Below are positions 8,298 through 18,505 of a stretch of 64,000 bases of DNA, in pieces; the stretch's first letter is position 1, and the number at the start of each line of letters is the position of its first letter. Where the stretch lies: assembly GCF_963974575.1 (NCBI RefSeq), contig NZ_CAXBBQ010000009.1, positions 1 through 64,000 of the forward strand, in the 5' to 3' direction. The notes beneath the pieces are model-generated. The model saw only the letters and a list, made by a program, of their open reading frames with translations. It did no database searches and was not told where the DNA came from. This stretch comes from Sphingosinicella sp963974575 (GTDB taxonomy: Bacteria; Pseudomonadota; Alphaproteobacteria; Sphingomonadales; Sphingomonadaceae). The position numbers and the translations under genes are program-made.

Positions 8298-9746
8298 TTA
8301 GGCTGCTTCCGCCGCCATCTTCTTGGCCTTCTCGACCGCCTCTTCGATGCCGCCGACCATGTAGAAGGCTGCTTCCGGAAGGTGATCGTACTCGCCGTCC
8401 ACAACCGCCTTGAACGAGCGGACCGTGTCCTCGATCGCGACGAACTTGCCGGGGATGCCGGTGAAGACTTCGGCGACGTGGAACGGCTGCGAAAGGAAGC
8501 GCTGGATCTTGCGGGCGCGGCTGACGGTCAGCTTGTCCTCTTCCGAGAGCTCGTCCATGCCGAGAATGGCGATGATGTCCTGCAGCGACTTGTACTTCTG
8601 CAGGATTTCCTGAACGCGGCGGGCCGTCTCGTAATGCTCCTGGCCGACGACGCGCGGCTCAAGCACGCGCGAGGTGGAGTCGAGCGGATCGACGGCTGGA
8701 TAAATGCCCAGCTCCGAAATCGCGCGGCTGAGCACGGTCGTCGCGTCGAGGTGGGCGAACGACGTCGCCGGCGCCGGGTCGGTAAGATCGTCGGCGGGCA
8801 CGTAGATGGCCTGCACCGAGGTGATCGAGCCCTTGTTGGTGGAGGTGATGCGCTCCTGAAGCTGGCCCATGTCCGTCGACAGCGTCGGCTGATAGCCCAC
8901 CGCCGAAGGAATGCGGCCGAGCAGCGCCGACACTTCCGAGCCCGCCTGCGTGAAGCGGAAGATGTTGTCGACGAAGAACAGCACGTCCTGGCCTTCGACG
9001 TCGCGGAAGTATTCGGCAATCGTCAGGCCCGACAGGGCGACGCGCGCGCGCGCTCCCGGCGGCTCGTTCATCTGGCCGAACACGAGCGCGACCTTGGAGC
9101 CTTCCGGCGTCGGGTTGCCGTCGGCGTCCTTGGCGATGACGCCCGCGTCGAGGAACTCGTGATAGAGATCGTTACCCTCGCGGGTGCGCTCGCCGACGCC
9201 CGCGAACACCGAGGTGCCGCCGTGCCCCTTGGCGATGTTGTTGATCAGCTCCTGGATGAGCACGGTCTTGCCCACGCCGGCGCCGCCGAACAGGCCGATC
9301 TTGCCGCCCTTCGCGTAAGGCGCGAGCAGGTCGATGACCTTGATGCCGGTGACGAGGATCGAGGTTTCCGTCGATTGGTCGACGAACAGCGGGGCCTCGG
9401 CGTGGATCGGGGCGCTGAGATCGGTGTTCACCGGGCCGCGCTCGTCGATCGGCTCGCCGATGACGTTGAGGATGCGGCCGAGCGTCTGCGGGCCGACCGG
9501 CACGCGGATCTGCGCGCCCGTATCGGTGACGTCCTGGCCGCGCGTCAGGCCGTCCGTCGCGTCCATGGCGATCGTGCGGACCATGTTCTCGCCGAGGTGC
9601 TGCGCAACCTCGAGAACGAGGCGCTTGCCCTGGTTCGTCGTTTCAAGCGCCGAAAGGATCGCCGGCAGTTCCTTCTCGAACTGCACGTCGACGACGGCGC
9701 CGATGACCTGCGCGATGCGGCCGGTGTTGTTGGTCGTCTTGGCCAT
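8298..9746 (-). CDS. atpD: ATP synthase F1 beta subunit
   Basis: Catalytic subunit of the F1 sector, 482 residues. The Walker A loop is GGAGVGKT. VALVFGQMNEPPGARARV holds the catalytic glutamate region and DVLFFVDNIFRFTQAGSEV the Walker B segment. The ATPase alpha/beta signature PAVDPLDSTSR is present. It lies 28 bp after atpG. All catalytic landmarks are intact. Confidence 0.98.
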   Translation of the reverse strand: MAKTTNNTGRIAQVIGAVVDVQFEKELPAILSALETTNQGKRLVLEVAQHLGENMVRTIAMDATDGLTRGQDVTDTGAQIRVPVGPQTLGRILNVIGEPIDERGPVNTDLSAPIHAEAPLFVDQSTETSILVTGIKVIDLLAPYAKGGKIGLFGGAGVGKTVLIQELINNIAKGHGGTSVFAGVGERTREGNDLYHEFLDAGVIAKDADGNPTPEGSKVALVFGQMNEPPGARARVALSGLTIAEYFRDVEGQDVLFFVDNIFRFTQAGSEVSALLGRIPSAVGYQPTLSTDMGQLQERITSTNKGSITSVQAIYVPADDLTDPAPATSFAHLDATTVLSRAISELGIYPAVDPLDSTSRVLEPRVVGQEHYETARRVQEILQKYKSLQDIIAILGMDELSEEDKLTVSRARKIQRFLSQPFHVAEVFTGIPGKFVAIEDTVRSFKAVVDGEYDHLPEAAFYMVGGIEEAVEKAKKMAAEAA

Positions 9747-9774
9747 GGGTCTCTATCCTTGCCTTCGTATCTGA

Positions 9775-10659
9775 CTAGAGCGCTTCGGCGCCCGAAATGA
9801 TCTCGACGAGTTCGGTGGTGATCGCTGCCTGGCGCTGCCGGTTGTACTGGATCGACAGGCGGTTGATCATGTCGCCGGCGTTGCGCGTGGCGTTGTCCAT
9901 CGCGGTCATGCGGCTGCCCTGCTCGGACGCGGCGTTTTCCAGGAGCGCGCGGAAGATCTGCACCGAAAGGTTGCGCGGCAACAGGTCCGCGAGAATGCCT
10001 TCCTCGTCCGGCTCGTACTCGACGGCCGCGGAGACACCCGCCGCTGCCTCGCCGCCGCCGGCCTGCACCGGAACGGGGAGGATCTGCTGCTCGGTCGGCT
10101 CCTGCACCAGTGCCGACTGGAACTTCGCATAATACATGTAGGCGACATCGAACTCGCCCGCCTCGTAGCGTGCGGCGATGTCATCGGCGATCGGCGCGGC
10201 GTGCTCGAACGCGATCTGCTTGACGCCCGCGAACTCGGTGGATGCGATGATCGTGCCGGGGAACAGGCGGCGGATAACGGCGCCGCCCTTCTTGCCGACG
10301 AGATAGAATTTCACCGTCTTGCCCGCGGCGATCAGCGCCTGCGCGCGCTGGCGCGCCGCTTTCACGATATTCGCGTTGAAGGCGCCGGCAAGGCCACGGT
10401 CCGACGTGCAGACGACGAGGAGATAGGTCTCCTCCTTGCCCGAGCCCGTCAGCATCTTGGAGGTCTGCGGACCCGGCGTGATGCGCGCACCCAGAGAGGC
10501 AACGACCGCTTCGATCCGGCTCGCGTAGGGACGGCCCGCCTCAGCGGCTTCCTGCGCGCGGCGCAGTTTGGCGGCCGCCACCATCTTCATAGCCTTCGTG
10601 ATCTTCTGGGTCGATTTGACCGAGGCGATCCGAAGCTTGAGGGATTTGAGGGTTGCCAT
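9775..10659 (-). CDS. atpG: ATP synthase F1 gamma subunit
   Basis: Rotor shaft of F1, 294 residues. It begins with the coiled-coil helix MATLKSLKLRIASVKSTQKI and ends with the helix containing ITTELVEIISGAEAL, the conserved gamma C-terminus. The middle TSDRGLAGAFN segment is the conserved Rossmann-like part. It lies 13 bp after atpA and is intact. Confidence 0.97.
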   Translation of the reverse strand: MATLKSLKLRIASVKSTQKITKAMKMVAAAKLRRAQEAAEAGRPYASRIEAVVASLGARITPGPQTSKMLTGSGKEETYLLVVCTSDRGLAGAFNANIVKAARQRAQALIAAGKTVKFYLVGKKGGAVIRRLFPGTIIASTEFAGVKQIAFEHAAPIADDIAARYEAGEFDVAYMYYAKFQSALVQEPTEQQILPVPVQAGGGEAAAGVSAAVEYEPDEEGILADLLPRNLSVQIFRALLENAASEQGSRMTAMDNATRNAGDMINRLSIQYNRQRQAAITTELVEIISGAEAL

Positions 10660-10672
10660 CTAGGGTCCGGCC

Positions 10673-12202
<1,530 letters not shown>

Positions 12203-12208
12203 CTTGCC

Positions 12209-12772
12209 TTAGCCTTTCATCGCCTGCGCCATCGCGCCAAGCTTGGTACGGATTGAACTGTCGATCATGCGGCTGCCGACCTTCACGACGAGGCCGCCGA
12301 GAATGGCGGGGTCGACATTGACGTCGAGCGCCACGTCGCGGCCGAGACCGGATTTCAGCTTTGCCTTCAGCGCGTGCTGCTGCTTCGCGGTCAGCGCTTG
12401 CGCGGCCGTGACTTCGGCGGTCACCTCGCCCCGATGGGCGGCGGCGAGGCCGTTATAGTCGCGGATGATCGCGGAAAGCGCGCCGAGGCGGCGGTTTTCC
12501 GCAAGCACGCCAAGGAATTTCGTGGTCAGTGGATCGAGATCCAGCGCCTTCGCGACACCCGCCACGGCCTTCGCCGCTTCGCCGCGTCCGATCCGGGGCG
12601 ACAGCGTCAGCCCGCGGAAGTCTTCCGATTCGGAAAGCGCGGCGCGAACCGCAGCAAGGCTCGTCTCGACAGACTCGATCGCCTTGCCGTCACGGGCCAA
12701 ATCGAACAATGCGGTGGCGTAACGCCCCGAAAGTCCGTGTGCCCTGCTCCCTGTATTGCCGCCTGTATCCAC
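12209..12772 (-). CDS. atpH: ATP synthase F1 delta subunit
   Basis: Peripheral-stalk subunit that links F1 to the F0 b subunits, 187 residues. The conserved N-terminus LSGRYATALFDLA and the C-terminal GGLVVKVGSRMIDSSIRTKL are both present. The GTG at 12772 was chosen: AAGAGG lies 5 bases upstream and the length fits the family. An ATG at 12838 would add 22 unlikely Arg-rich residues. It is first gene of the atpHAGDC operon. The F0 genes are absent from this window, as is normal in alphaproteobacteria. Confidence 0.94.
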   Translation of the reverse strand: MDTGGNTGSRAHGLSGRYATALFDLARDGKAIESVETSLAAVRAALSESEDFRGLTLSPRIGRGEAAKAVAGVAKALDLDPLTTKFLGVLAENRRLGALSAIIRDYNGLAAAHRGEVTAEVTAAQALTAKQQHALKAKLKSGLGRDVALDVNVDPAILGGLVVKVGSRMIDSSIRTKLGAMAQAMKG

Positions 12773-13004
12773 GCGTCCTCTTGGGTCTCGTTCGGTGTAA
12801 GCCCGGATGTCGAATTGCCTGCGCATAGCGAAGGGCACGCGAATGCACCCCCTTCACGACTGGCGGGGGCCGACTAGCACGCACCCCTCCATGTTGCAAG
12901 GCAGCAAGAGGCGGCAAAACACGGCCTGACGGGCACGCGACGAAATGCCCACATTGTAAGCCAAAAAAGCACTAAAGGTTGCGATTGTTCATCGGGATGG
13001 GCGT

Positions 13005-13337
13005 ATGGAGGGGGCGTCCTTTGCCGAAGGGTTGAATGTCTTGCGTACTGTACGATTCGCGCCCGCCCGCTTCCTTTTGCCGCTCCTGGCGCTGCTGCTT
13101 CCGGCGTGCATCGCCCGCACGGCGGTCGACATCGTGACACTGCCCGTCAAGGCGGCGAGTGCCGGGGTCGATGCCGTCACCACCAGCCAGTCGGAGGCGG
13201 ACGAGAAGCGCGGCCGCGAGATCAGGAAGCAGGAAGAGCGCATCGGGAAGGCCCGCCGCAAGTGCGAGGCTGCCCGCAAGCGCGGCGAATACGACGAGAA
13301 ATGGTGCCCGATCGCGCAAGAAACCGTGCGCTATTAG
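13005..13337 (+). CDS. small predicted lipoprotein, unknown function
   Basis: Protein of up to 110 residues. A hydrophobic stretch LLPLLALLLPAC ends in a lipobox-like LLPAC at Cys35. A short segment ending in SAGVDAVTTSQSEADEK and a strongly charged Lys/Arg/Glu helix follow. Two later cysteines (in RRKCEAA and EKWCPIA) could pair. The ATG at 13005 gives a long n-region, so the true start may be an internal TTG near 13041. It lies between the divergent atp operon and the convergent msrA, with 9 bp separating its stop from msrA. The family is not recognised. Confidence 0.65.
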   Translation: MEGASFAEGLNVLRTVRFAPARFLLPLLALLLPACIARTAVDIVTLPVKAASAGVDAVTTSQSEADEKRGREIRKQEERIGKARRKCEAARKRGEYDEKWCPIAQETVRY

Positions 13338-13346
13338 CGGGGCATC

Positions 13347-13922
13347 CTACCCCCACACCGCCTTCAGCCGCCGGTCCTGTCCGCAGCCGTAGCGATAGGC
13401 GCGGTAGCGCAGGGCGTTCCGCTTCGCGAAATCCTGATGGTAGCCCTCGGCGGGGTAGAACGGGGCGGCGTCGCGGATCTCGGTCGTCACGGTCTTGCCG
13501 AAGTGTTTTTCGATTCGCGCCTTGTCGCCTTCCGCCAGTGTGCGCTGGTCGGCATTCGCGGCGAACACGGCGGTGTGGTAGGAGGCGCCCTTGTCGCAGA
13601 ACTGGCCGGCCGGATCGAACGGATCGATATTGTGCCAGAAGGCGTCGAGCAGCTTCGCATAGCTCGTTTTCGTCGGATCATAGACGACGCGCACGGCTTC
13701 GAGATGGCCCGTGCCGCCTTCAGTGACCTTGCGATACGACGGGTTCTTCACATGCCCGCCCGCAAAGCCCGACACCGCTTCAATGACGCCGGGCTGCTTT
13801 TCCATCGCAGCCTCGGCGGACCAGAAACAGCCCATCGCAAAGACGGCCTCCGCGCGCCGCGGGCTTTCGGCGGGTGCGAATGCGGCGGCTGCAAGCAGCG
13901 CAAGGGCGAGGGCGCGTTTCAT
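13347..13922 (-). CDS. msrA: peptide methionine (S)-S-oxide reductase, exported
   Basis: Reduces the S epimer of methionine sulfoxide in proteins, 191 residues. The active-site motif GCFWSAEAAM holds the catalytic cysteine. FWHNIDPFDPAGQFCDKG and EGYHQDF are further MsrA landmarks. The start at 13922 gives an N-terminal signal peptide (MKRALALALLAAAAFAPAES), so the enzyme is predicted to be periplasmic. Its ATG overlaps the stop of the upstream msrB as ATGA. It is last of three linked methionine sulfoxide reductase genes. Confidence 0.93.
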   Translation of the reverse strand: MKRALALALLAAAAFAPAESPRRAEAVFAMGCFWSAEAAMEKQPGVIEAVSGFAGGHVKNPSYRKVTEGGTGHLEAVRVVYDPTKTSYAKLLDAFWHNIDPFDPAGQFCDKGASYHTAVFAANADQRTLAEGDKARIEKHFGKTVTTEIRDAAPFYPAEGYHQDFAKRNALRYRAYRYGCGQDRRLKAVWG

Positions 13923-14308
13923 TCGCTTTCCGGTTCGAACGCCAGCGACACGCCGTTGATGCAGTGGCGCTTGCCGGTGGGGAGGGGGCCGTCGTCGAAC
14001 ACATGGCCGAGGTGCCCGCCGCAGTTGCCGCACAGCAGCTCGGTGCGGACCATGCCGTGGCTATGGTCGGGACGTTCGATGATCTCGCCGTCCGCGCGCG
14101 TGAAGCTCGGCCAGCCGCAGCCGCTGTCGAACTTGTCGGCGGAACGGTAAAGCACGGCGCCGCAGCCCGCGCAGACGAACTCGCCCTCGCGCTTTTCGTC
14201 GTTGAGCGGGCTCGACCAGGGCCGCTCGGTGCCGGCCTCGCGCAGCACGCGATACTGTTCGGAGGTCAGGCGCGCTTTCCATTCAGTTTCAGTCAGTGAC
14301 GTGTCCAT
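13919..14308 (-). CDS. msrB: peptide methionine (R)-S-oxide reductase, cytosolic
   Basis: Reduces the R epimer of methionine sulfoxide, 129 residues. Two CxxC pairs (CAGC and CGNC) form the structural zinc site. The catalytic cysteine lies in GKRHCINGVSL. SGCGWPSF carries a cysteine that may be the resolving residue. No signal peptide is seen. The start at 14308 has AGGA 6 bases upstream. An in-frame ATG at 14323 overlaps the previous stop as ATGA and would add five residues. Confidence 0.93.
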   Translation of the reverse strand: MDTSLTETEWKARLTSEQYRVLREAGTERPWSSPLNDEKREGEFVCAGCGAVLYRSADKFDSGCGWPSFTRADGEIIERPDHSHGMVRTELLCGNCGGHLGHVFDDGPLPTGKRHCINGVSLAFEPESE

Positions 14309-14319
14309 CTTCTGTCCTG

Positions 14320-14814
14320 TCATGTGGTTCGGGCGGGGACGAAATCGAGCGCGTCGCCATTGATGCAATGCCGCTTTCCGGTGGGCGGCGGCCCGTCGTT
14401 GAAGACATGCCCCAGATGCCCGCCACAGCGGCGGCAGAGCACCTCGGTGCGCACCATGCCCAGGGTGAGGTCGCGCTTCGTCAGCACGGCATCTTTCACG
14501 GCGCGCGTGAAGCTCGGCCAGCCGGTGCCGCTGTCGTACTTGTCGGCGGAACGGTAGAGCGGCAGCGCGCAGCCCGCGCAGGTGAAGGTGCCCTTGCGCT
14601 TTTCCTTCAGCAGGGGGCTCGTGAAGGGGCGTTCGGTGCCCGCTTCGCGCAGGATATAATATTGTTCGCCTGTCAGGCGGCGTTTCCATTCGGCATCGCT
14701 ATAGCGGACGGGGAAGTCCCAGACCGGCTTCTCGTCCCCGGCAAGCGCCCAGCGGCCCACCAGACCGGCGCCCAGCAAACCGGCGCCCAAACCCAGAAAT
14801 TCACGTCGGATCAT
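14320..14814 (-). CDS. msrB: peptide methionine (R)-S-oxide reductase with Tat signal
   Basis: Second MsrB, 164 residues. The N-terminus MIRREFLGLGAGLLGAG is a twin-arginine signal (RREFL), so this copy is predicted to be exported folded. The mature part has zinc CxxC pairs (CAGC, CRRC) and the catalytic GKRHCINGDAL. The SGTGWPSF position has Thr where the cytosolic paralogue has Cys, so the resolving chemistry may differ. It probably leads the msrB-msrB-msrA operon. Confidence 0.92.
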   Translation of the reverse strand: MIRREFLGLGAGLLGAGLVGRWALAGDEKPVWDFPVRYSDAEWKRRLTGEQYYILREAGTERPFTSPLLKEKRKGTFTCAGCALPLYRSADKYDSGTGWPSFTRAVKDAVLTKRDLTLGMVRTEVLCRRCGGHLGHVFNDGPPPTGKRHCINGDALDFVPARTT

Positions 14815-14873
14815 GCACACATCCTCCGTGGGATTATACGTATGAGCCGTCCAAAAGGTTACAAGCTTCTAAA

Positions 14874-14968
14874 GCATCGTGCGGAAAAGTGGGAACCGGT
14901 ATTCCGCACGAAACGATGCGACAACAAAGGCAGAGCGCGGTCCTGCGCCGGTTTTCACGCAGCGCTCT
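14874..14968. repeat. palindromic intergenic repeat element
   Basis: GCATCGTGCGGAA (14874-14886) is mirrored by TTCCGCACGAAACGATGC (14902-14919), with three extra bases in the right arm, around a 15-base centre. A second inverted pair AGAGCGC (14932-14938) and GCGCTCT (14962-14968) follows. The whole is like the short palindromic intergenic repeats seen in many copies in rhizobial and sphingomonad genomes (from memory). Its right end overlaps the priA stop codon. It lies between the msr operon start and the priA end. Confidence 0.7.
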
Positions 14969-17138
14969 AAACGAAACTGTAAGGGTCGATGTCCACAGCG
15001 ACGCGCACGTTGCGGGGCACTTCCACCCCTCCCAGCCAGTCAGCGATCAGCCCCTGCACGTCCGCCCGCCGCGCGGCGTGGACGAGCAGCCGGTGCCGGA
15101 AGCGTCCGCGCAGCAGCGAAAGCGGGGCCGGCGCGGGGCCAAGGATGGTGAGCCCGTCGATGCCCGTCGGCGCTGCGCGGCCGATCGCACGCGCCGTTGC
15201 CGCCACCTCCGCCTCGTCCGGTCCGGAAACGATGATCGCCGCCAGCCGTCCGAACGGCGGCATCGCGGCGGCGCGGCGCGCCTCGGTCTCGGCGGCGTAG
15301 AAGCCGGGCGCATCGCCTGCAACGAGCGCGGCGAGCACGGGCGCTTCGGGCTGGTGCGTCTGGATATAGACGTGCCCCGGCTTTTGCCCGCGCCCCGCGC
15401 GCCCCGCCACCTGGCTGATCTGCTGGAAGCTGCGCTCGCCCGCGCGAAGGTCGCCACCCTTCAGCGCTAGGTCCGCATCGACGACGCCGACGAGCGTCAG
15501 TTCGGGGAAGTGGTAGCCCTTGGTGATGAGCTGCGTGCCGATGAAGATGTCGATCTCGCCCGCGAGCGCGCTGTCGACGAGCGCCTTCGCCTGCGCGGGG
15601 GAGTGGATCGTGTCCGATGTGACGAGCGCGACGTTCGCGTCCGGGAACAGCGCCGCGACCTCTTCGGCGATGCGCTCCACGCCCGGCCCGCAGGGGACGA
15701 GGCTGTGTTCTTCGCCGCATTCGGGGCAGGCTTCCGGCACCGCCTCTACGAGCCCGCAGTGGTGGCATTGCAGGCGTTTGACCAGCCGGTGTTCAACCAT
15801 CCACGCCGTGCAATTCGGGCATTCGATGCGTGTGCCGCAGTGGCGGCAGAGCGTCAGCGGCGCGTAGCCGCGCCGGTTGAGGAACAGCAGCACCTGTTCA
15901 CCGCGCGCCAGCGTCGCCTTCATCGCCTCCACGAGCGGCGGCGCCAGCCAGCGGCCCTGTTCGGGCGGCGTGACGCGCAGGTCGATCGCTTCGATGCCGG
16001 GCATCTGCGCGCCGCCGAAGCGGCTGGCGAGTTCAAGGTGACGGTATCGGCCGCGCTGCACCTGCGCCAGCGTTTCGATCGCGGGCGTCGCGGTTGCGAG
16101 GACGATGGGAATCTCCTCAATCTGCGCGCGCATCACGGCGACATCGCGCGCGTGATAGGGAACGCCGTCCTCCTGTTTGAAGCTCGTCTCGTGCGCTTCG
16201 TCCACCACGATCAGCCGAAGGTCGGGGTAGGGGAGGAACAGCGCCGAGCGTGCGCCCACCACCACCTTCGCCGCGCCGCTCGCCGCCGCGCGCCATGCGG
16301 TGCGCCGCTCGGATGAGCGGAGGTCGCTGTGCCACTGCACGGGCTTGCAGCCGAAGCGCGCCTCGAACCGGCGCAGGAACGGCTCGGTCAGCGCGATTTC
16401 GGGCAGCAGCACGAGCGCCTGACCGCCCGCGTCGAGCGCTGCAGCGACGGCTTCGAGATACGTCTCGGTCTTGCCCGATCCGGTGACGCCGTCGAGCAGG
16501 AAGGGTGCGAAATCATGCGCCTTCACTGCGGCGACCAGTGCCGAGGCGGCGGCTTCCTGCTCCGCCTCAAGCACGGGCGGGCCGAAACTTGGGTCGGGAA
16601 GCGGCGGCGCGCGGTCCACCGACACCGTCACCGGCTCGATCGCACCTGCCGAAATGAGCCCGCGAATCACCGCGTCGGACACGCCCGACCATTCGGCAAG
16701 CTCGCGCACCAGCCCCTGCGCATCGCCGAGCGAAGAGAGTGCGGCCTCGCGCTTCTCCGTCATGCGTTCGGGCAGGATGCCGGAAACCCGGTATTCCGTA
16801 ACGGTGCGCGCGCCATCGAGCGCGGCGGAAACGGACAGCACCATGCGCAGCACGGCGGCCGGCGGCACGAGGTAGTAAGCCGCCACCCACTCGACGAGCC
16901 GCCGCACGCTTGCCGGGATCGGCGGCACAGGCGCGACGCCCAGAATCGGCCGCAGCTTCGTGTCCGCGACCTCCGTCGTCGGCAACCGGTCAGCCTCCCA
17001 CACCACGCCGTGCAGCTCGCGCGGCCCCAGCGGCACGCGTACGACACTCCCCACCGGCACGCCGTCCGCCGGCGCCCGGTAATCGAGGGGGCCGAGCGCG
17101 GCATTGCGGGTGAGAACACGGAGGCGGGGGGCGGGCAT
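14967..17138 (-). CDS. priA: primosomal protein N' (replication restart helicase)
   Basis: DNA helicase that reloads the replisome at stalled forks, 723 residues. The N-terminal 3'-end-binding domain is followed by Walker A DGVTGSGKTETY and the DEAH box IVVDEAHETSF. The zinc region contains the paired cysteines CRHCG, CPNCT, CHHCG and CPECG. The helicase C-terminal motif QVAGRAGRG is present. All are intact. The stop codon lies inside the palindromic repeat. It diverges from the aldolase gene at 17246. Confidence 0.96.
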   Translation of the reverse strand: MPAPRLRVLTRNAALGPLDYRAPADGVPVGSVVRVPLGPRELHGVVWEADRLPTTEVADTKLRPILGVAPVPPIPASVRRLVEWVAAYYLVPPAAVLRMVLSVSAALDGARTVTEYRVSGILPERMTEKREAALSSLGDAQGLVRELAEWSGVSDAVIRGLISAGAIEPVTVSVDRAPPLPDPSFGPPVLEAEQEAAASALVAAVKAHDFAPFLLDGVTGSGKTETYLEAVAAALDAGGQALVLLPEIALTEPFLRRFEARFGCKPVQWHSDLRSSERRTAWRAAASGAAKVVVGARSALFLPYPDLRLIVVDEAHETSFKQEDGVPYHARDVAVMRAQIEEIPIVLATATPAIETLAQVQRGRYRHLELASRFGGAQMPGIEAIDLRVTPPEQGRWLAPPLVEAMKATLARGEQVLLFLNRRGYAPLTLCRHCGTRIECPNCTAWMVEHRLVKRLQCHHCGLVEAVPEACPECGEEHSLVPCGPGVERIAEEVAALFPDANVALVTSDTIHSPAQAKALVDSALAGEIDIFIGTQLITKGYHFPELTLVGVVDADLALKGGDLRAGERSFQQISQVAGRAGRGQKPGHVYIQTHQPEAPVLAALVAGDAPGFYAAETEARRAAAMPPFGRLAAIIVSGPDEAEVAATARAIGRAAPTGIDGLTILGPAPAPLSLLRGRFRHRLLVHAARRADVQGLIADWLGGVEVPRNVRVAVDIDPYSFV

Positions 17139-17245
17139 CGCGTCCTTATGTAGGGGTGCGCCCGCGAAGGCAAAGCCGCGCTATGGACGCCCTGCGATTC
17201 GAATCGCTAAGGGCTGTTCAAACGCCTCTTTCGAAAGCCCGACCC

Positions 17246-17899
17246 ATGAAATTCTTCGTCGACACCGCCGACACCAAGGACATCGCCGACCTCGCCGCCA
17301 CCGGGCTCCTCGACGGCGTGACGACGAACCCGTCGCTGATCCACAAGTCGGGGCGCGGTTTTGTCGAGGTCGTGACGGAAATCTGCAAGATCGTCGAAGG
17401 CCCGGTTTCGGCCGAAGTCGTCGCGCTCGATCACGAGACGATGATGAAGGAGGCCGAAGTTCTCCGCAAAATCGCCGATAACATCGCGATCAAGGTGCCG
17501 CTCACCATCGATGGGCTCAAGACCTGCAAGGCGCTCACCAGCGACGGCACGATGGTCAACGTCACGCTCTGCTTTTCGGCGAATCAGGCGCTGCTCGCAG
17601 CGAAGGCGGGGGCGACCTTCATCTCGCCGTTCGTCGGCCGTCACGATGACAACGGCCTCGATGGGATGCAGCTGATCAGCGACATCCGCCTCATCTACGA
17701 CAACTACGACTTCGGGACCGAAATCCTCGTCGCCAGCATCCGTCACCCGATTCATGTGCTCGAATCGGCGAAGATCGGCGCGGACGTGATGACGGCGCCG
17801 CCCGCCGTGATCCGCGCGCTCTTCAACCACGTGCTCACCGACAAGGGCATCGCCGGCTTCCTCGCCGATTGGGAAAAGACCGGCCAGTCCATCCTGTAA
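17246..17899 (+). CDS. fsa: transaldolase / fructose-6-phosphate aldolase family
   Basis: Short (TalC/FSA-type) transaldolase of 217 residues. The N-terminus MKFFVDTADTKDIADLA and DGVTTNPSLI are the class signature, and the Schiff-base lysine lies in NIAIKVPLT. Late landmarks are GATFISPFVGRHDDNG and ILVASIRHP. Sequence alone does not separate transaldolase from fructose-6-phosphate aldolase activity. ATG at 17246 was chosen because it starts the conserved strand; an upstream ATG at 17156 would add 30 unsupported residues. Confidence 0.9.
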   Translation: MKFFVDTADTKDIADLAATGLLDGVTTNPSLIHKSGRGFVEVVTEICKIVEGPVSAEVVALDHETMMKEAEVLRKIADNIAIKVPLTIDGLKTCKALTSDGTMVNVTLCFSANQALLAAKAGATFISPFVGRHDDNGLDGMQLISDIRLIYDNYDFGTEILVASIRHPIHVLESAKIGADVMTAPPAVIRALFNHVLTDKGIAGFLADWEKTGQSIL

Positions 17900-17941
17900 C
17901 GCTCAGCTTCTCTTAACCATGTCCGCGATAGAGTCGCGGGC

Positions 17942-18505
17942 ATGGCCGTTCTCGATTTCCAGTCCGAAGCGCTGGTTCGCCTGCGCACCCGTGTCGCTGT
18001 TCTCGGCGAGGCAAACAATGATCTGCTCGCCTATGCGCGCGGTCACGCAGGCGCCGTGCAGCAGATCCACGCCGCCGCGCTCGCCGCGCTGGATGCGAGC
18101 GACTTCGAGCATCTGATCCACGTCGTCACGCAGGACTGGGTCGATATCCTCCGCATCGATGCCGTCGGCCTGGGGCTCACCACAAGCGGACAGGGCATCC
18201 GCGCCAGCGCGAGCGGCGTCCAGTTCATCGATCCCGAGCAGGTTGAGCTCTGGTGCCACCTGCTCCCCGTGGGGCAGGCGCGGAACGTCAAGCACGGCTC
18301 GCCGGTTTTCGGCCCCGCCGCCGACCTCATCCGCTCCGAGGCGCTGATCGCTCTGCGGCCCACGCCGCCCGCGCCCACCGGCATCATCGCGCTCGGTTCG
18401 CGCACTCCGCACAATTTCGGCGATTATCATGGCAACGAGCTTCTCGCCTTTCTCGGCGATGTGGTTTCGCGCATGATCGCGCGGTGGATGCAGATCGAGC
18501 CCTAG
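17942..18505 (+). CDS. DUF484 family protein
   Basis: Protein of 187 residues of the DUF484 family, GAF-like in shape with an N-terminal coiled-coil helix (LRTRVAVLGEANNDLLAYAR). Function is unknown. The family very often sits directly before xerC, as here and in Enterobacteria. No signal or membrane segment is seen. It overlaps the proposed xerC start by 22 bp, which suggests coupled expression. Confidence 0.85.
   Translation: MAVLDFQSEALVRLRTRVAVLGEANNDLLAYARGHAGAVQQIHAAALAALDASDFEHLIHVVTQDWVDILRIDAVGLGLTTSGQGIRASASGVQFIDPEQVELWCHLLPVGQARNVKHGSPVFGPAADLIRSEALIALRPTPPAPTGIIALGSRTPHNFGDYHGNELLAFLGDVVSRMIARWMQIEP

Noticed and set aside
8280..9800. 506-residue open frame antisense to atpD
   Set aside because: It mirrors the codon pattern of a highly conserved gene, is Arg/His/Asp-rich without a family, and has no start signal. 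It is a shadow frame of GC-rich coding DNA.
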